From the NCBI GenBank assembly GCA_902555065.1, contig CACDQQ010000004.1, positions 52,397 through 116,396 of the forward strand: a DNA stretch of 64,000 nucleotides. The letters are read 5' to 3'. Shown here piece after piece: positions 17,831 through 26,480 of the stretch. Below the pieces are notes generated by a model that was not told the DNA's origin, made no database searches, and saw only the letters and a list, made by a program, of their open reading frames with translations. Within the stretch, counting starts at the first letter, position 1. The number at the start of each line of letters is the position of its first letter. The position numbers and the translations under genes were made by a program. Source of the DNA: an uncultured Pelagibacteraceae bacterium (GTDB lineage Bacteria; Pseudomonadota; Alphaproteobacteria; Pelagibacterales; Pelagibacteraceae).

Positions 17831-18905
17831 TTTTAAAAATAGTATTCATTCTTTTTAGGAATATTTGGTTTTCTTTTGTGTTGCCAATTGTAAGTCTTAG
17901 ACAATTTTTTATGCCATATGAATTCATTTCTCTTAGTATAATTCCATATTTCTGTAATTTCTTTAAAGTTGTGTCTGCGGTAAATTTTGCTTTTTTGAAA
18001 TCTAATAAAAAGAAATTTCCAGATATTTTGTTTGTACCAATATTATATTTTAACATCTCATTTTTAATTTTTTTGCACCATTTAAGATTATGTATTACTG
18101 ACTTTTTAACAAATTTATCATCTTTAAGAGATTCAACAGCACAAATTTGAGCAAATTTATTTACGTTAAAAGGTGGTTTAATTTTATATAATTCTTTAAT
18201 TATAGATTTATCACCGTATCCCCAGCCTATCCTTAATGAAGCTAGACCATAGATTTTTGAAAATGTTCTTAAAATAAATACATTTTTAGAGTTTTTAAAT
18301 AACTCAATTCCAGATTTGTAATCTTTATTCTTCATATATTCAAAATATGCATCATCAACAACCAATAAAATATTTTTATTTAATCTTCTCCTTAAGTCTA
18401 ATAGCTCGTTTTTTGTTAAATAAGTGCCTGTTGGATTATTTGGATTTGCAATAAAAACAATTTTTGTTTTTTTTGATGTCTTTTTAAGAATTTCTTTAAC
18501 TGAAACTTTAAAATTAATTTCTTTAGCTAATTTTACATTTGCCCCAACGATTTTGGAGTATATCCTATACATGAGGAAACTGTACTGAGGAACAACAACT
18601 TCATCATTTTCTCTAAGGAACAATTGACAAAGCATTTGAATTACTTCGTCAGAACCAGAGCCACAAATTATCTTGGATTTATCACAACCATACTTCTTTG
18701 ATATTTTTTGTGTTAATTCCGAAAATTTACTGTCTGGATATTTTGATATATCAAATTTAGACTTAACAATTTTTTCGACATTTTTACTGACACCTAAAGC
18801 AGATTCATTTGCAGATAACTTAATAATATTTTTATTACCAGCCAATAAGGATTTTCCTGGTTTGTAACTCTGTAATTTTATGTTTTTAAATCTTAGCAAT
18901 GTCAT
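17823..18905 (-). CDS. hisC: Histidinol-phosphate/aromatic aminotransferase
   Basis: The 360-residue fold-type I PLP aminotransferase has an N-terminal KLSANESALG motif, ICGSGSDEVIQMLC, ANPNNPTGTYL, VVDDAYFEY and the PLP lysine in RTFSKIYGLASLRIGW at about residue 219. HisC transfers an amino group from glutamate to imidazole acetol phosphate in histidine synthesis. It often doubles as an aromatic aminotransferase. Its overlap with tyrA and distance from other his genes favour an aromatic role here; this is inference. It is divergent from metX across the riboswitch region. Confidence 0.94.
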   Translation of the reverse strand: MTLLRFKNIKLQSYKPGKSLLAGNKNIIKLSANESALGVSKNVEKIVKSKFDISKYPDSKFSELTQKISKKYGCDKSKIICGSGSDEVIQMLCQLFLRENDEVVVPQYSFLMYRIYSKIVGANVKLAKEINFKVSVKEILKKTSKKTKIVFIANPNNPTGTYLTKNELLDLRRRLNKNILLVVDDAYFEYMKNKDYKSGIELFKNSKNVFILRTFSKIYGLASLRIGWGYGDKSIIKELYKIKPPFNVNKFAQICAVESLKDDKFVKKSVIHNLKWCKKIKNEMLKYNIGTNKISGNFFLLDFKKAKFTADTTLKKLQKYGIILREMNSYGIKNCLRLTIGNTKENQIFLKRMNTIFKNV

Positions 18906-18967
18906 AGTAAATATTTCACTATAAATAGTCTTTTAACTAGATAAAACAATAATTAATTGAGCAATAT

Positions 18968-18996
18968 TTGACATATAAATTTCTTTGAAGTAAAAG
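18968..18996 (+). promoter_or_regulatory. Putative promoter for metX
   Basis: A perfect TTGACA (18968-18973) is followed by a 17-base spacer and TAAAAG (18991-18996, four of six). The predicted transcript start near 19003 falls at the first base of the SAM-II aptamer stem. Transcription would thus begin right at the riboswitch. Confidence 0.6.
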
Positions 18997-19001
18997 CTGC
19001 A

Positions 19002-19050
19002 TGCGCTGATTTATACTGAATTGCGAGCGCTATAAAAAAACCGCTAAAAT
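19002..19050 (+). promoter_or_regulatory. SAM-II riboswitch (metA motif) upstream of metX
   Basis: The segment matches the SAM-II consensus as known from alphaproteobacteria and marine metagenomes. Stem P1 is GCGCT (19003-19007) with AGCGC (19026-19030). It encloses GATTTA, an A/C-rich loop and ATTGC. An A-rich connector and the conserved GCTAAAA (19043-19049) follow and form the pseudoknot that surrounds S-adenosylmethionine. SAM-II turns off methionine-synthesis genes when SAM is abundant, which suits its position before metX. Spacing and order of elements agree with the crystallised Sargasso Sea example. A downstream competing segment is described among the findings. Confidence 0.9.
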
Positions 19051-19085
19051 GTTTTTTTTCTCACAATTCAATCAGTACAATTATT

Positions 19086-20219
19086 ATGAATAAGAATATT
19101 GATACAAAAAAAATAATTATATCAAATCCCCTTAAATTGGATTGTGGTAAGGAAATTAATAACTTTCCAATAGCATATGAGACATATGGGGAATTAAACA
19201 GTGAAAAAAGTAATGCAATATTAGTTTTTCATGCTTTGACTGGAGATCAATATGTTTCTGGAAAAAACCCAATAACTAATAAAGATGGTTGGTGGAGTTA
19301 TGTTGTTGGAGAAAATAAGCCGATTGATACAAATAAATTTTTTGTGATTTGTGCAAATGTTATTGGAGGCTGCATGGGATCTTACGGACCTAGCACAATA
19401 AATGAATCCACTGGTAAACAAATAGGAACTGATTTTCCAATTATAACTATTAACGACATGGTTAACGCTCAATATGAGCTAATTAAATATTTAGAAATTG
19501 AAAAACTTTTTGCTGTAGTAGGTGGTTCAATGGGTGGAATGCAAGTACTTCAATTTGTTGCCAATTTTCCAGATAAAGCAAAACTTGCAATACCGATTGC
19601 TTGCACATCTAGTCACTCGGCACAAAACATAGCGTTTAATGAATTAGGGAGACAGGCAATTATGGCTGACAGTAAGTGGGAAAATGGATTTTATAGTAAT
19701 TACAAATTAAATCCTGACAAAGGGTTAGCAGTAGCAAGAATGGCAGCACATATTACTTATCTTTCTGAAAAAGGATTGCAGGAAAAATTTGGAAGAAAAT
19801 TGCAAGATAGGGATAGCTTAAGATATGGATTTGAGGCAGATTTTCAAATTGAAAGTTATCTTAGATACCAAGGATCTGTGTTTGTTGATAGATTTGATGC
19901 TAATAGTTATTTATATATAACTCGTGCAATGGATTATTTTGATTTATCTAAACAGTACAAAGGAAATTTATCTGATGCATTCAAAATAACTAAAACAAAA
20001 TTTTTTGTAATATCATTTACATCAGATTGGTTGTATCCAACATCGGAGAATAGAGAAATAGTTATAGCATTAAATTCTGTTGGTGCAGATGTCGGATTTG
20101 TAGAAATAGAATCTGATAAGGGGCATGACTCATTTTTGCTCGATGTTCCAAGTTTCCTAAAGACACTTGGCGATTATATTAATTCAACCTACAAAGTTAT
20201 AAATGAAAGAAGAATTTAA
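19086..20219 (+). CDS. metX: Homoserine O-acetyltransferase
   Basis: The 377-residue alpha/beta-hydrolase-fold acyltransferase has the catalytic triad S148 ([12 protein letters not shown]), D314 ([15 protein letters not shown]) and H347 ([10 protein letters not shown]). It acetylates (or, in some members, succinylates) homoserine, the entry step of methionine synthesis. It is preceded by a SAM-II riboswitch, so product feedback controls it. The overlapping metW gene (17 bases) is its normal alphaproteobacterial partner. No Shine-Dalgarno sequence is evident; the region before the ATG is AT-rich. Acyl donor specificity is not certain from the sequence. Confidence 0.96.
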   Translation: MNKNIDTKKIIISNPLKLDCGKEINNFPIAYETYGELNSEKSNAILVFHALTGDQYVSGKNPITNKDGWWSYVVGENKPIDTNKFFVICANVIGGCMGSYGPSTINESTGKQIGTDFPIITINDMVNAQYELIKYLEIEKLFAVVGGSMGGMQVLQFVANFPDKAKLAIPIACTSSHSAQNIAFNELGRQAIMADSKWENGFYSNYKLNPDKGLAVARMAAHITYLSEKGLQEKFGRKLQDRDSLRYGFEADFQIESYLRYQGSVFVDRFDANSYLYITRAMDYFDLSKQYKGNLSDAFKITKTKFFVISFTSDWLYPTSENREIVIALNSVGADVGFVEIESDKGHDSFLLDVPSFLKTLGDYINSTYKVINERRI

Positions 20220-20799
20220 CATTATATCTAATTTGATAGAGGAAAATACTAGAGTTCTAGATGTCGGTTGTGGCAATGGAGACTTGATGAAATTTTTACA
20301 AGAAAACAAAACTAAAGATATTCGTGGACTAGAAATCTCTAAAGAAAAAGTTCAAAATTGTTTATCAAAAGGATTAACTGTAATTGAGGGGAATGCTGAA
20401 AGCGATTTAAAACAATTTCCTAAATCGTCTTTTGATTATGTTATTTTAAGCCAAACATTACAAGCTTTTCTTAATCCTGAATTAGTAATTAATGAATTAC
20501 TAAAAGTAGGAAAAAAAGTAATTGTTACTATACCTAATTTTGGTTACTGGAGAGTTAGACTACAATTACTGTTTAAAGGCACAATGCCTGTAACAGAAAA
20601 TTTACCTCATGAATGGTACAATACACCAAATTTACATATGTGCACAATTAAAGATTTTTATAATTTTTGCAGTAGTAAGAATATTAAAATATTTAAGTCT
20701 ATCGCTTTAAAAAAAAGTCGAATTTCAGAAATAAATAAATCAAATTTAAATTATAAAAATCTTGACTCTCATTTGGGAATATTTTTAATAGAAAGTTAA
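20203..20799 (+). CDS. metW: Methionine biosynthesis protein MetW
   Basis: The 198-residue class I methyltransferase-fold protein has motif [13 protein letters not shown] and the MetW-specific stretches [29 protein letters not shown] and [20 protein letters not shown]. MetW works with MetX and is needed for efficient homoserine acetylation. Its own catalytic activity is unsettled. The start lies 17 bases inside the end of metX, so the two are translated together. It abuts gloB with no gap. The gene falls under the SAM-II riboswitch of metX. Confidence 0.95.
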   Translation: MKEEFNIISNLIEENTRVLDVGCGNGDLMKFLQENKTKDIRGLEISKEKVQNCLSKGLTVIEGNAESDLKQFPKSSFDYVILSQTLQAFLNPELVINELLKVGKKVIVTIPNFGYWRVRLQLLFKGTMPVTENLPHEWYNTPNLHMCTIKDFYNFCSSKNIKIFKSIALKKSRISEINKSNLNYKNLDSHLGIFLIES

Positions 20800-21519
20800 A
20801 TGAAAGTAGAAATTATTAAGTGTCTGGAAGATAATTTTTCTTACATTTTGATTAATGAAGCTAATAGAAATTGTTGTGTTGTTGATCCTGGTGAAGCAGA
20901 TCCAATTATAAATTATTTACAGAAAAATAAATTAAATTTAAAATATATATTAAATACACATCATCATCATGACCATGTTGGCGGGAACGAAGAATTAAAA
21001 AAAAAATTTAATACAGAGGTAATAGGTTATATTGGAGATAAAAATAGAATACCTCAAATTGATATTTGCTTAAGTGATGGTGAAATTTGGAAGAAGGATA
21101 TTTTTGAAGCAAAAATATATCATGTCCCTGGCCATACAATAGGTCATATCTGTTTTCATTTTTTTAAAAATAAGTTAATTTTTACAGGAGATACTTTATT
21201 CTCTATGGGATGTGGAAGAATTTTTGAAGGGAGTTATGAGCAAATGTACAACTCACTACAAGTTTTAAAAAGTTTAGATAAAGATACAAAAATTTATTGT
21301 GGACATGAATATACTTTAAAGAATTCTGAATTTTGTTTAGCACAAGATTCCAATAACAATGAATTACTAAACAAAATTAAAGAAATTAAAGAAAAAATTA
21401 AACAAGGTAAAACTAGTATGCCATCGACGATTGGTGAGGAACTTAATTGTAACATTTTTCTTAAGTCAAACGATCTAGAAAATTTCAAAAAATTGCGGGA
21501 TTTAAAGGATAATTTTTAA
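20800..21519 (+). CDS. gloB: Hydroxyacylglutathione hydrolase (glyoxalase II)-type metallo-beta-lactamase
   Basis: The 239-residue protein has the metallo-beta-lactamase signature THHHHDHVGG (about 52-61), VPGHTIGHICFH, FTGDTLFSMGCGRIFEG and YCGHEYTLKNSEF. These are the dinuclear zinc/iron ligands of glyoxalase II. The family hydrolyses S-lactoylglutathione to lactate and glutathione in methylglyoxal detoxification. The C-terminal glutathione-binding part looks complete though short. The ATG immediately follows the metW stop. Its place in the metXW unit is a common alphaproteobacterial arrangement without a clear functional reason. Confidence 0.9.
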   Translation: MKVEIIKCLEDNFSYILINEANRNCCVVDPGEADPIINYLQKNKLNLKYILNTHHHHDHVGGNEELKKKFNTEVIGYIGDKNRIPQIDICLSDGEIWKKDIFEAKIYHVPGHTIGHICFHFFKNKLIFTGDTLFSMGCGRIFEGSYEQMYNSLQVLKSLDKDTKIYCGHEYTLKNSEFCLAQDSNNNELLNKIKEIKEKIKQGKTSMPSTIGEELNCNIFLKSNDLENFKKLRDLKDNF

Positions 21520-21529
21520 GTTATTAAAC

Positions 21530-21557
21530 TTGACTATAATACAACCCGAACTATATT
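21530..21557 (+). promoter_or_regulatory. Putative promoter for the rplU-rpmA operon
   Basis: TTGACT (21530-21535) is followed by a 16-base spacer and TATATT (21552-21557), about 27 bases before the rplU ATG. A TATAAT also overlaps at 21535-21540 but has no good upstream box. The short A/G-rich TTAGGG just before the start may aid initiation. Confidence 0.5.
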
Positions 21558-21583
21558 GCTCTCTATAAAAATTAGGGCTAACT

Positions 21584-21985
21584 ATGTCATTCGCAGTAAT
21601 TCAAACAGGTGGTAAACAATATAAAGTTAAAGCTGGAGAGATACTTAAAGTTGAAAAGCTCGAAGATTCAAAAGAATATTCAAAAATAGAGTTTAATGAA
21701 ATACTAGCTTACGGAGATGATAAAAATTTAGAGTTAGGAGAGCCGACTATTAGTGGAGCCAAAGTTGAAGCTGAATTAATAAAAAATGGAAAAAATAGAA
21801 CAGTTCTTATTTTTAAAAAAAGAAGAAGGCAAAATTCGAGAAGAAAAAATGGTCATAGACAAAAATTTACAATGGTAAGAATAAGTAAAATCTATTCAAA
21901 AGATGGTAAAGTTATTTCTGAAGCAGAAAAAAGAAAAGAAATACCATCAAAAAAAACAGTTGAAACTAAGGAAGCTGCTAAATAA
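21584..21985 (+). CDS. rplU: 50S ribosomal protein L21
   Basis: The 133-residue protein has the L21 core MSFAVIQTGGKQYKVKAGEILKVEKL and the conserved FKKRRRQNSRRKNGHRQKFT motif that contacts 23S rRNA. The core ends near residue 103. An extra tail of about 30 residues, rich in Lys and Glu, follows and is probably disordered. It begins a compact operon with rpmA and obgE, the classic L21-L27-Obg order, and continues into proB/proA. It has its own promoter. Confidence 0.97.
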   Translation: MSFAVIQTGGKQYKVKAGEILKVEKLEDSKEYSKIEFNEILAYGDDKNLELGEPTISGAKVEAELIKNGKNRTVLIFKKRRRQNSRRKNGHRQKFTMVRISKIYSKDGKVISEAEKRKEIPSKKTVETKEAAK

Positions 21986-21995
21986 AAAGTAATTT

Positions 21996-22250
21996 ATGGC
22001 AACGAAAAAAGCGGGTGGATCGTCAAGAAACGGAAGAGATAGTGCAGGTCGTAGACTTGGTGTGAAAAAATATGGTGGCGAGATGGTTGTGCCTGGCAAC
22101 ATTATTGTAAGACAAAGGGGAACGAAAATATTTCCTGGAGAAAATGTTGGCATGGGTAAAGACCATTCGATTTTTTCAGTTGTTAAAGGTAAAGTAGAGT
22201 TTAAAAAATCAAAATCTGATAGAACTTACGTTTCTGTAAAGCCCAATTAA
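21996..22250 (+). CDS. rpmA: 50S ribosomal protein L27
   Basis: The 84-residue protein begins [20 protein letters not shown] and contains [30 protein letters not shown], both diagnostic for L27. The N-terminal tail reaches the peptidyl-transferase centre. It starts 10 bases after rplU and is followed by obgE after 27 bases. Length and sequence are ordinary; there is no cleavable N-terminal extension like that of Firmicutes. Confidence 0.98.
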   Translation: MATKKAGGSSRNGRDSAGRRLGVKKYGGEMVVPGNIIVRQRGTKIFPGENVGMGKDHSIFSVVKGKVEFKKSKSDRTYVSVKPN

Positions 22251-22277
22251 TAAATACAACACTCACATAGTTGTTAT

Positions 22278-23261
22278 ATGAAATTTCTAGATCAAGTTAA
22301 GATATATGTAAAAGCTGGCAACGGAGGGTCGGGATCTCCAAGTTTTCGTAGGGAAAAATTTGTAGAGTTTGGTGGCCCTGATGGCGGGGATGGAGGGAAA
22401 GGAGGATCTGTAATTCTTATTAGTGAAAGAAATCTTAATACTTTGATTGATTACAGGTATCAACAACACTTCAAAGCTGAAAGAGGAAAGGATGGCAGCG
22501 GAAAAAACAAAACTGGGAAAGGTGGTGAAGATTTATATTTAAAAGTACCTTTAGGAACACAAGTATTTGAAGAAGATAATAAAACACTTATTTATGATTT
22601 TAAAAGTCAGAAAGAGGAATTTTTAGTAGCAAGCGGAGGTAAAGGAGGATTTGGAAATACAAGATTTAAGTCCTCAACCAATAGAGCCCCAAAGAAATTT
22701 ACAAAAGGGAGTCAAGGAGAGGAATTTTGGATTTGGCTTCAACTAAAAACAATTGCTGATATCGGTATCATAGGATTGCCCAATGCTGGGAAATCCAGCT
22801 TGCTTGCATCAATGACGAGTGCAAATCCAAAAATAGCAAACTATAAATTTACTACAATTAATCCAAATCTTGGTGTTGCTAGTTATGATGACAAAGAAGT
22901 TACTTTAGCAGATATACCAGGCTTAATTGAGGGTGCTCATACCGGAACTGGTCTTGGAATAAAGTTTTTAAAACATATAGAAAGGTGCAAAACTTTGCTG
23001 CATTTAATAGATATAACTGAAGATGATTTATTTATTTCTTACAATCAAGTCAGAAAAGAATTATCAAAATACAGTAAAGATTTAGTTAAAAAAAAAGAAA
23101 TAGTAGTTTTAAATAAAACTGACTTAATTGATGAAGAGGAAAAAAAAGAGAAGATAAAAAAACTTAAGAATAAATTAAAAAAAAATATCTTTTTAATGTC
23201 AACAATGGATAAAAAATCAGTATCAGATATAAAGTCAAAGTTGGTAAACTATGTATCTTAA
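22278..23261 (+). CDS. obgE: GTPase Obg (ribosome assembly, stress)
   Basis: The 327-residue protein has the glycine-rich Obg domain (about 1-158, including VEFGGPDGGDGGKGG) and a G domain. The G domain carries GLPNAGKSSLL (P-loop, near 167), the switch I TTINPNLG, DIPGLIEGAHTG and NKTDL. The variable C-terminal OCT domain is missing, so it is at the short end of the family. Obg binds the 50S subunit and acts in late assembly. It follows L21 and L27 as usual. Its end overlaps proB by 11 bases, linking translation with proline synthesis. Confidence 0.96.
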   Translation: MKFLDQVKIYVKAGNGGSGSPSFRREKFVEFGGPDGGDGGKGGSVILISERNLNTLIDYRYQQHFKAERGKDGSGKNKTGKGGEDLYLKVPLGTQVFEEDNKTLIYDFKSQKEEFLVASGGKGGFGNTRFKSSTNRAPKKFTKGSQGEEFWIWLQLKTIADIGIIGLPNAGKSSLLASMTSANPKIANYKFTTINPNLGVASYDDKEVTLADIPGLIEGAHTGTGLGIKFLKHIERCKTLLHLIDITEDDLFISYNQVRKELSKYSKDLVKKKEIVVLNKTDLIDEEEKKEKIKKLKNKLKKNIFLMSTMDKKSVSDIKSKLVNYVS

Positions 23262-24357
23262 GGACTCCAAAACTGTAGTAATAAAAATAGGTTCATCTTT
23301 ATTAATAAATGACAATAAAATTATTAGAGAAAAATGGCTTTTGGAATTTGCTAAAGATATTAAAGAGTTACAAAAACTTAAAAAGAACGTTGTTATAGTG
23401 AGTTCTGGAGCAATTGCTTTAGGGTGTAAAAAATTACAATTAAATAAAAAAACTTTAAAGCTTGATAAAAGTCAAGCTGTTGCATCAATTGGACAAATAG
23501 AACTAATGAATCTTTTTAAAAAGACATTCAACTCAAATAAAATAAATATTTCTCAAATTCTAATTACTTTAGAAGATACTGAACAAAGAAGAAGAGCTAT
23601 AAATGCTAAAAGAACTTTCGAAAACTTATTTGAGCTTAATTTTGTACCTGTTGTTAATGAAAATGATAGTATTGCAACTTCTGAAATTAAATACGGAGAT
23701 AATGACAGATTAGCATCAAGAGTTGCACAAATATCAGGCGCAGATTGCTTAATATTATTGTCTGATGTTGATGGATTGTATTCTAAAAACCCAAAAATTC
23801 ATAAAAATGCTAAATTGATTAAAGAAATAAAAAATATTGATTCTAAAATTGAAAATTTTTCAAGTAAAAGCACAAGTGAGTATGGTACTGGTGGAATGAA
23901 AACGAAAATTGATGCTGCAAAAGTATGTCAAGTCTCGGGTTGCTATATGGCTATTGCAAATGGTTTAATTAAAAGACCAATTAAAAATATACTAGAACAT
24001 AATTCTGGGACATGGTTTTTGCCAAAAGTATCTAAATTAGATGCAAGAAAAAAATGGATAATTAGCTCTATATCTCCAAAAGGAGAAATTATTATAGATG
24101 ATGGTGCTTTAAATGCTTTAAAAAATGGAAAAAGTTTATTAGCTGCAGGTATTAGAAAAGTTTCAGGAAAATTTGTTAAAGGTGATCATGTTAGAATTTT
24201 AGATAAAAATAACAAAGAATTTGCTAGAGGGTTGAGCAGTTTTACATCTGATGAGATATCCAAAATAAAAGGAGAACATTCTAACAAAATTAGTAATCTT
24301 TTAGGCTATGTTACAAAGTCTGAAGTTATACATAAAGATGATATGGTTAAAATTTAA
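23251..24357 (+). CDS. proB: Glutamate 5-kinase
   Basis: The 368-residue protein has an amino-acid-kinase domain (VIKIGSSLL, VSSGAIALG, NENDSIAT, FGDNDRLA-like YGDNDRLASRVA, LLSDVDGLY, GTGGMKTK) and a C-terminal PUA domain from about 280. It phosphorylates glutamate in the first step of proline synthesis. The kinase domain normally carries the proline feedback site. The start lies inside the end of obgE, and the stop overlaps the start of proA in a TAATG, so proB and proA are coupled. Confidence 0.96.
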   Translation: MYLKDSKTVVIKIGSSLLINDNKIIREKWLLEFAKDIKELQKLKKNVVIVSSGAIALGCKKLQLNKKTLKLDKSQAVASIGQIELMNLFKKTFNSNKINISQILITLEDTEQRRRAINAKRTFENLFELNFVPVVNENDSIATSEIKYGDNDRLASRVAQISGADCLILLSDVDGLYSKNPKIHKNAKLIKEIKNIDSKIENFSSKSTSEYGTGGMKTKIDAAKVCQVSGCYMAIANGLIKRPIKNILEHNSGTWFLPKVSKLDARKKWIISSISPKGEIIIDDGALNALKNGKSLLAAGIRKVSGKFVKGDHVRILDKNNKEFARGLSSFTSDEISKIKGEHSNKISNLLGYVTKSEVIHKDDMVKI

Positions 24358-25604
24358 TGAGTAAACTACTTAAAAAAATTGGATTGAATTCTAGAAAAGC
24401 TTTGAATTCAAGTATTAGTCCAAAAAAAAAGAATAAAGTTTTAAAAGATTTTGTAAAATTAATTGAGATTAATAAGAATAAAATTATTAGCGAAAATAAG
24501 AAAGATATTTTTTATGCAAGAGGAAAAAAATTAAACGAAAACTTAATCCAAAGACTCACTCTTAGTAATAATAAATTAAAAAGTATAATTGACTCTGTTA
24601 AAACTATTACTTCTTTTAAAGATCCTACAGATCAAGTAACTTCCAAATGGAAAAGGCCAAATGGACTTGAAATTAGAAGAGTTACAATACCAATAGGAGT
24701 TATAGGTGTAATATTTGAAAGTAGACCCAATGTTACTTCGGATGTATCAGCACTATGTTTTAAATCTGGAAATGCTGTTATATTAAGAGGTGGTTCCGAA
24801 GCCTACAATAGTAATAAAATTTTAGTAAATTTATTTAGGAAAGCTCTAAAAAAAAATAAAGTAAACGAAAATTATGTCCAGTTTATAAATAACAAGAGCA
24901 GAAAACTCGTCGATTATTTATTATCAAAAATGGAAAACTCCATTGATGTTGTAATACCACGAGGCGGAAAAAATTTAGTAAAAAAAGTTAAACAACTTTC
25001 AAAGGTTCCAGTTATTGGTCATTTGGAAGGAATTTGTCATACATATATTGATAAAGAGGCAGAAGATAATATGGCAAACAAAATAGTATTAAATGCTAAG
25101 TTGAGAAATACTAGTATATGTGGTGCAACTGAAACTCTCTTAATACATAAAAGTAAATCGAAATCAGTGAATTTAATTTTAAATTCACTAGCTAAAAGGG
25201 GTTGTAAAATTTTAGCTGATAAAAAAATAAGTAAATTATTTAAAGGCAAAACATATCCTGCAAATAATAATACTTGGTCAAAAGAACATCTTTCACTGAT
25301 TATTTCAGTTAAATTAGTGAATAATGTTAAAGAAGCAGTTGCCCATATCAACAAATATGGAACTATGCATACAGATGCAATAGTAACCAAAAACAAAAAT
25401 ACAGCAAAATTCTTTATTAAGAATGTAAAAAGCTCTATTGCTATTCAAAATTCATCAACACAATTTGCTGACGGAGGAGAATTTGGTTTTGGTGGAGAGG
25501 TTGGAATTTCAACAAACACCTTGCCACCAAGAGGTCCTGTCGGTCTAAATCAGTTAGTAAGTTATAAATATGAAGTTTATGGTACAGGGCAAATTAGAAA
25601 ATAA
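24357..25604 (+). CDS. proA: Glutamate-5-semialdehyde dehydrogenase (gamma-glutamyl phosphate reductase)
   Basis: The 415-residue aldehyde dehydrogenase superfamily member shows PIGVIGVIFESRPNVTSDVSALC, NAVILRGGSEA, VIPRGGKNLV, the catalytic cysteine in NTSICGATETLL and the C-terminal FGFGGEVGISTNTLPPRGPVG. It reduces gamma-glutamyl phosphate to the semialdehyde with NADPH, the second step of proline synthesis. It is coupled to proB by TAATG. Its last 35 bases lie inside the nadD open frame. Confidence 0.96.
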   Translation: MSKLLKKIGLNSRKALNSSISPKKKNKVLKDFVKLIEINKNKIISENKKDIFYARGKKLNENLIQRLTLSNNKLKSIIDSVKTITSFKDPTDQVTSKWKRPNGLEIRRVTIPIGVIGVIFESRPNVTSDVSALCFKSGNAVILRGGSEAYNSNKILVNLFRKALKKNKVNENYVQFINNKSRKLVDYLLSKMENSIDVVIPRGGKNLVKKVKQLSKVPVIGHLEGICHTYIDKEAEDNMANKIVLNAKLRNTSICGATETLLIHKSKSKSVNLILNSLAKRGCKILADKKISKLFKGKTYPANNNTWSKEHLSLIISVKLVNNVKEAVAHINKYGTMHTDAIVTKNKNTAKFFIKNVKSSIAIQNSSTQFADGGEFGFGGEVGISTNTLPPRGPVGLNQLVSYKYEVYGTGQIRK

Positions 25605-26112
25605 AAAGATTGGTGTACTCGGTGGATCGTTTGATCCAGCGCATGTTGGTCATGTAAGAATTTCTAAATTAGCAAAAAAAAATTATGATTTGAGCCAGGT
25701 TATATGGGCTATAACAAAACAAAATCCATTTAAAAAAAATAATCCAAATGATCTATATAAAAGAACAGCTTATGCAAAAAAAATTAATAAAAATAATAAA
25801 TTTATAAAAGTTAAATGTTTTGAAGAAATAATAAAATCTAATCGTACAGTAGATTTAATTAAATATTTAAAAAAAAAATTTAAACATTCAGAAATATTTT
25901 TTTTAATGGGGGCCGATAACCTAATAAATTTTCATAAATGGAAAGGGTACAATTCAATAACTAAAATGTGCAAAATATTGGTATTTGATCGAAATGGATA
26001 CAAATCAAAGGCTTTTAGATCTAAATCATTTAAGAAATATAATAAAAAAGCAGTTGAATTTATAAAGTTTAATAAAGTCAATATTTCATCTTCTCAATTA
26101 AGAAAAATTTGA
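25570..26112 (+). CDS. nadD: Nicotinate-nucleotide adenylyltransferase
   Basis: The protein has about 180 residues and the nucleotidyltransferase signature GGSFDPAHVGHVRI near the start. Further on it has FLMGADNLINFHKWK and the C-terminal ISSSQLRK, the second ATP-binding motif. It adenylates nicotinate mononucleotide in NAD synthesis. The reading frame opens at ATG 25570; ATG 25579 is also possible. Either start lies within the end of proA (26-35 base overlap). The C-terminus is short, ending shortly after the ISSxxxR-like motif. It is followed by rsfS, the normal neighbour of nadD. Confidence 0.92.
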   Translation: MKFMVQGKLENKKIGVLGGSFDPAHVGHVRISKLAKKNYDLSQVIWAITKQNPFKKNNPNDLYKRTAYAKKINKNNKFIKVKCFEEIIKSNRTVDLIKYLKKKFKHSEIFFLMGADNLINFHKWKGYNSITKMCKILVFDRNGYKSKAFRSKSFKKYNKKAVEFIKFNKVNISSSQLRKI

Positions 26113-26129
26113 TACTCTTTATTTAATCA

Positions 26130-26480
26130 ATGGAAAAAATATCAGCTCTTAAAGATGAAATAATCAAAACGCTTGATATTAATAAGGCCTTAGACATAGT
26201 TTCAATAGATCTCGAAGGGAAATCATCAGTTGCGGACTTCATGATTATAGCTAGTGGTACATCATCAAGACATATTCAAGCTTTATCTGAACAAGTTTTT
26301 GAAAAATTAAAAATTAATGGTGTGAATAATTGTAAGATTGAAGGAAAAGATAGCAATGATTGGAAGCTTGTAGATGGAATAGACTTAATAGTTCATATTT
26401 TTAATCCTGAAAAAAGAAAATTTTACGAATTAGAAAAAATGTGGTCAGAATTAATTCCTAAAGAAAAACTGATCATATGA
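26130..26480 (+). CDS. rsfS: Ribosomal silencing factor RsfS
   Basis: The 116-residue protein is of the RsfS/YbeB/Iojap family: KALDIVSIDLEGKSSVADFMIIASGTSSRHIQAL, then GVNNCKIEGKDSNDWKLVDGIDLIVHIF and EKMWSE. It binds L14 and blocks subunit joining when growth slows. It follows nadD after 17 bases, the usual order. Its end overlaps ctpA in an ATGA. Length is standard. Confidence 0.95.
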   Translation: MEKISALKDEIIKTLDINKALDIVSIDLEGKSSVADFMIIASGTSSRHIQALSEQVFEKLKINGVNNCKIEGKDSNDWKLVDGIDLIVHIFNPEKRKFYELEKMWSELIPKEKLII

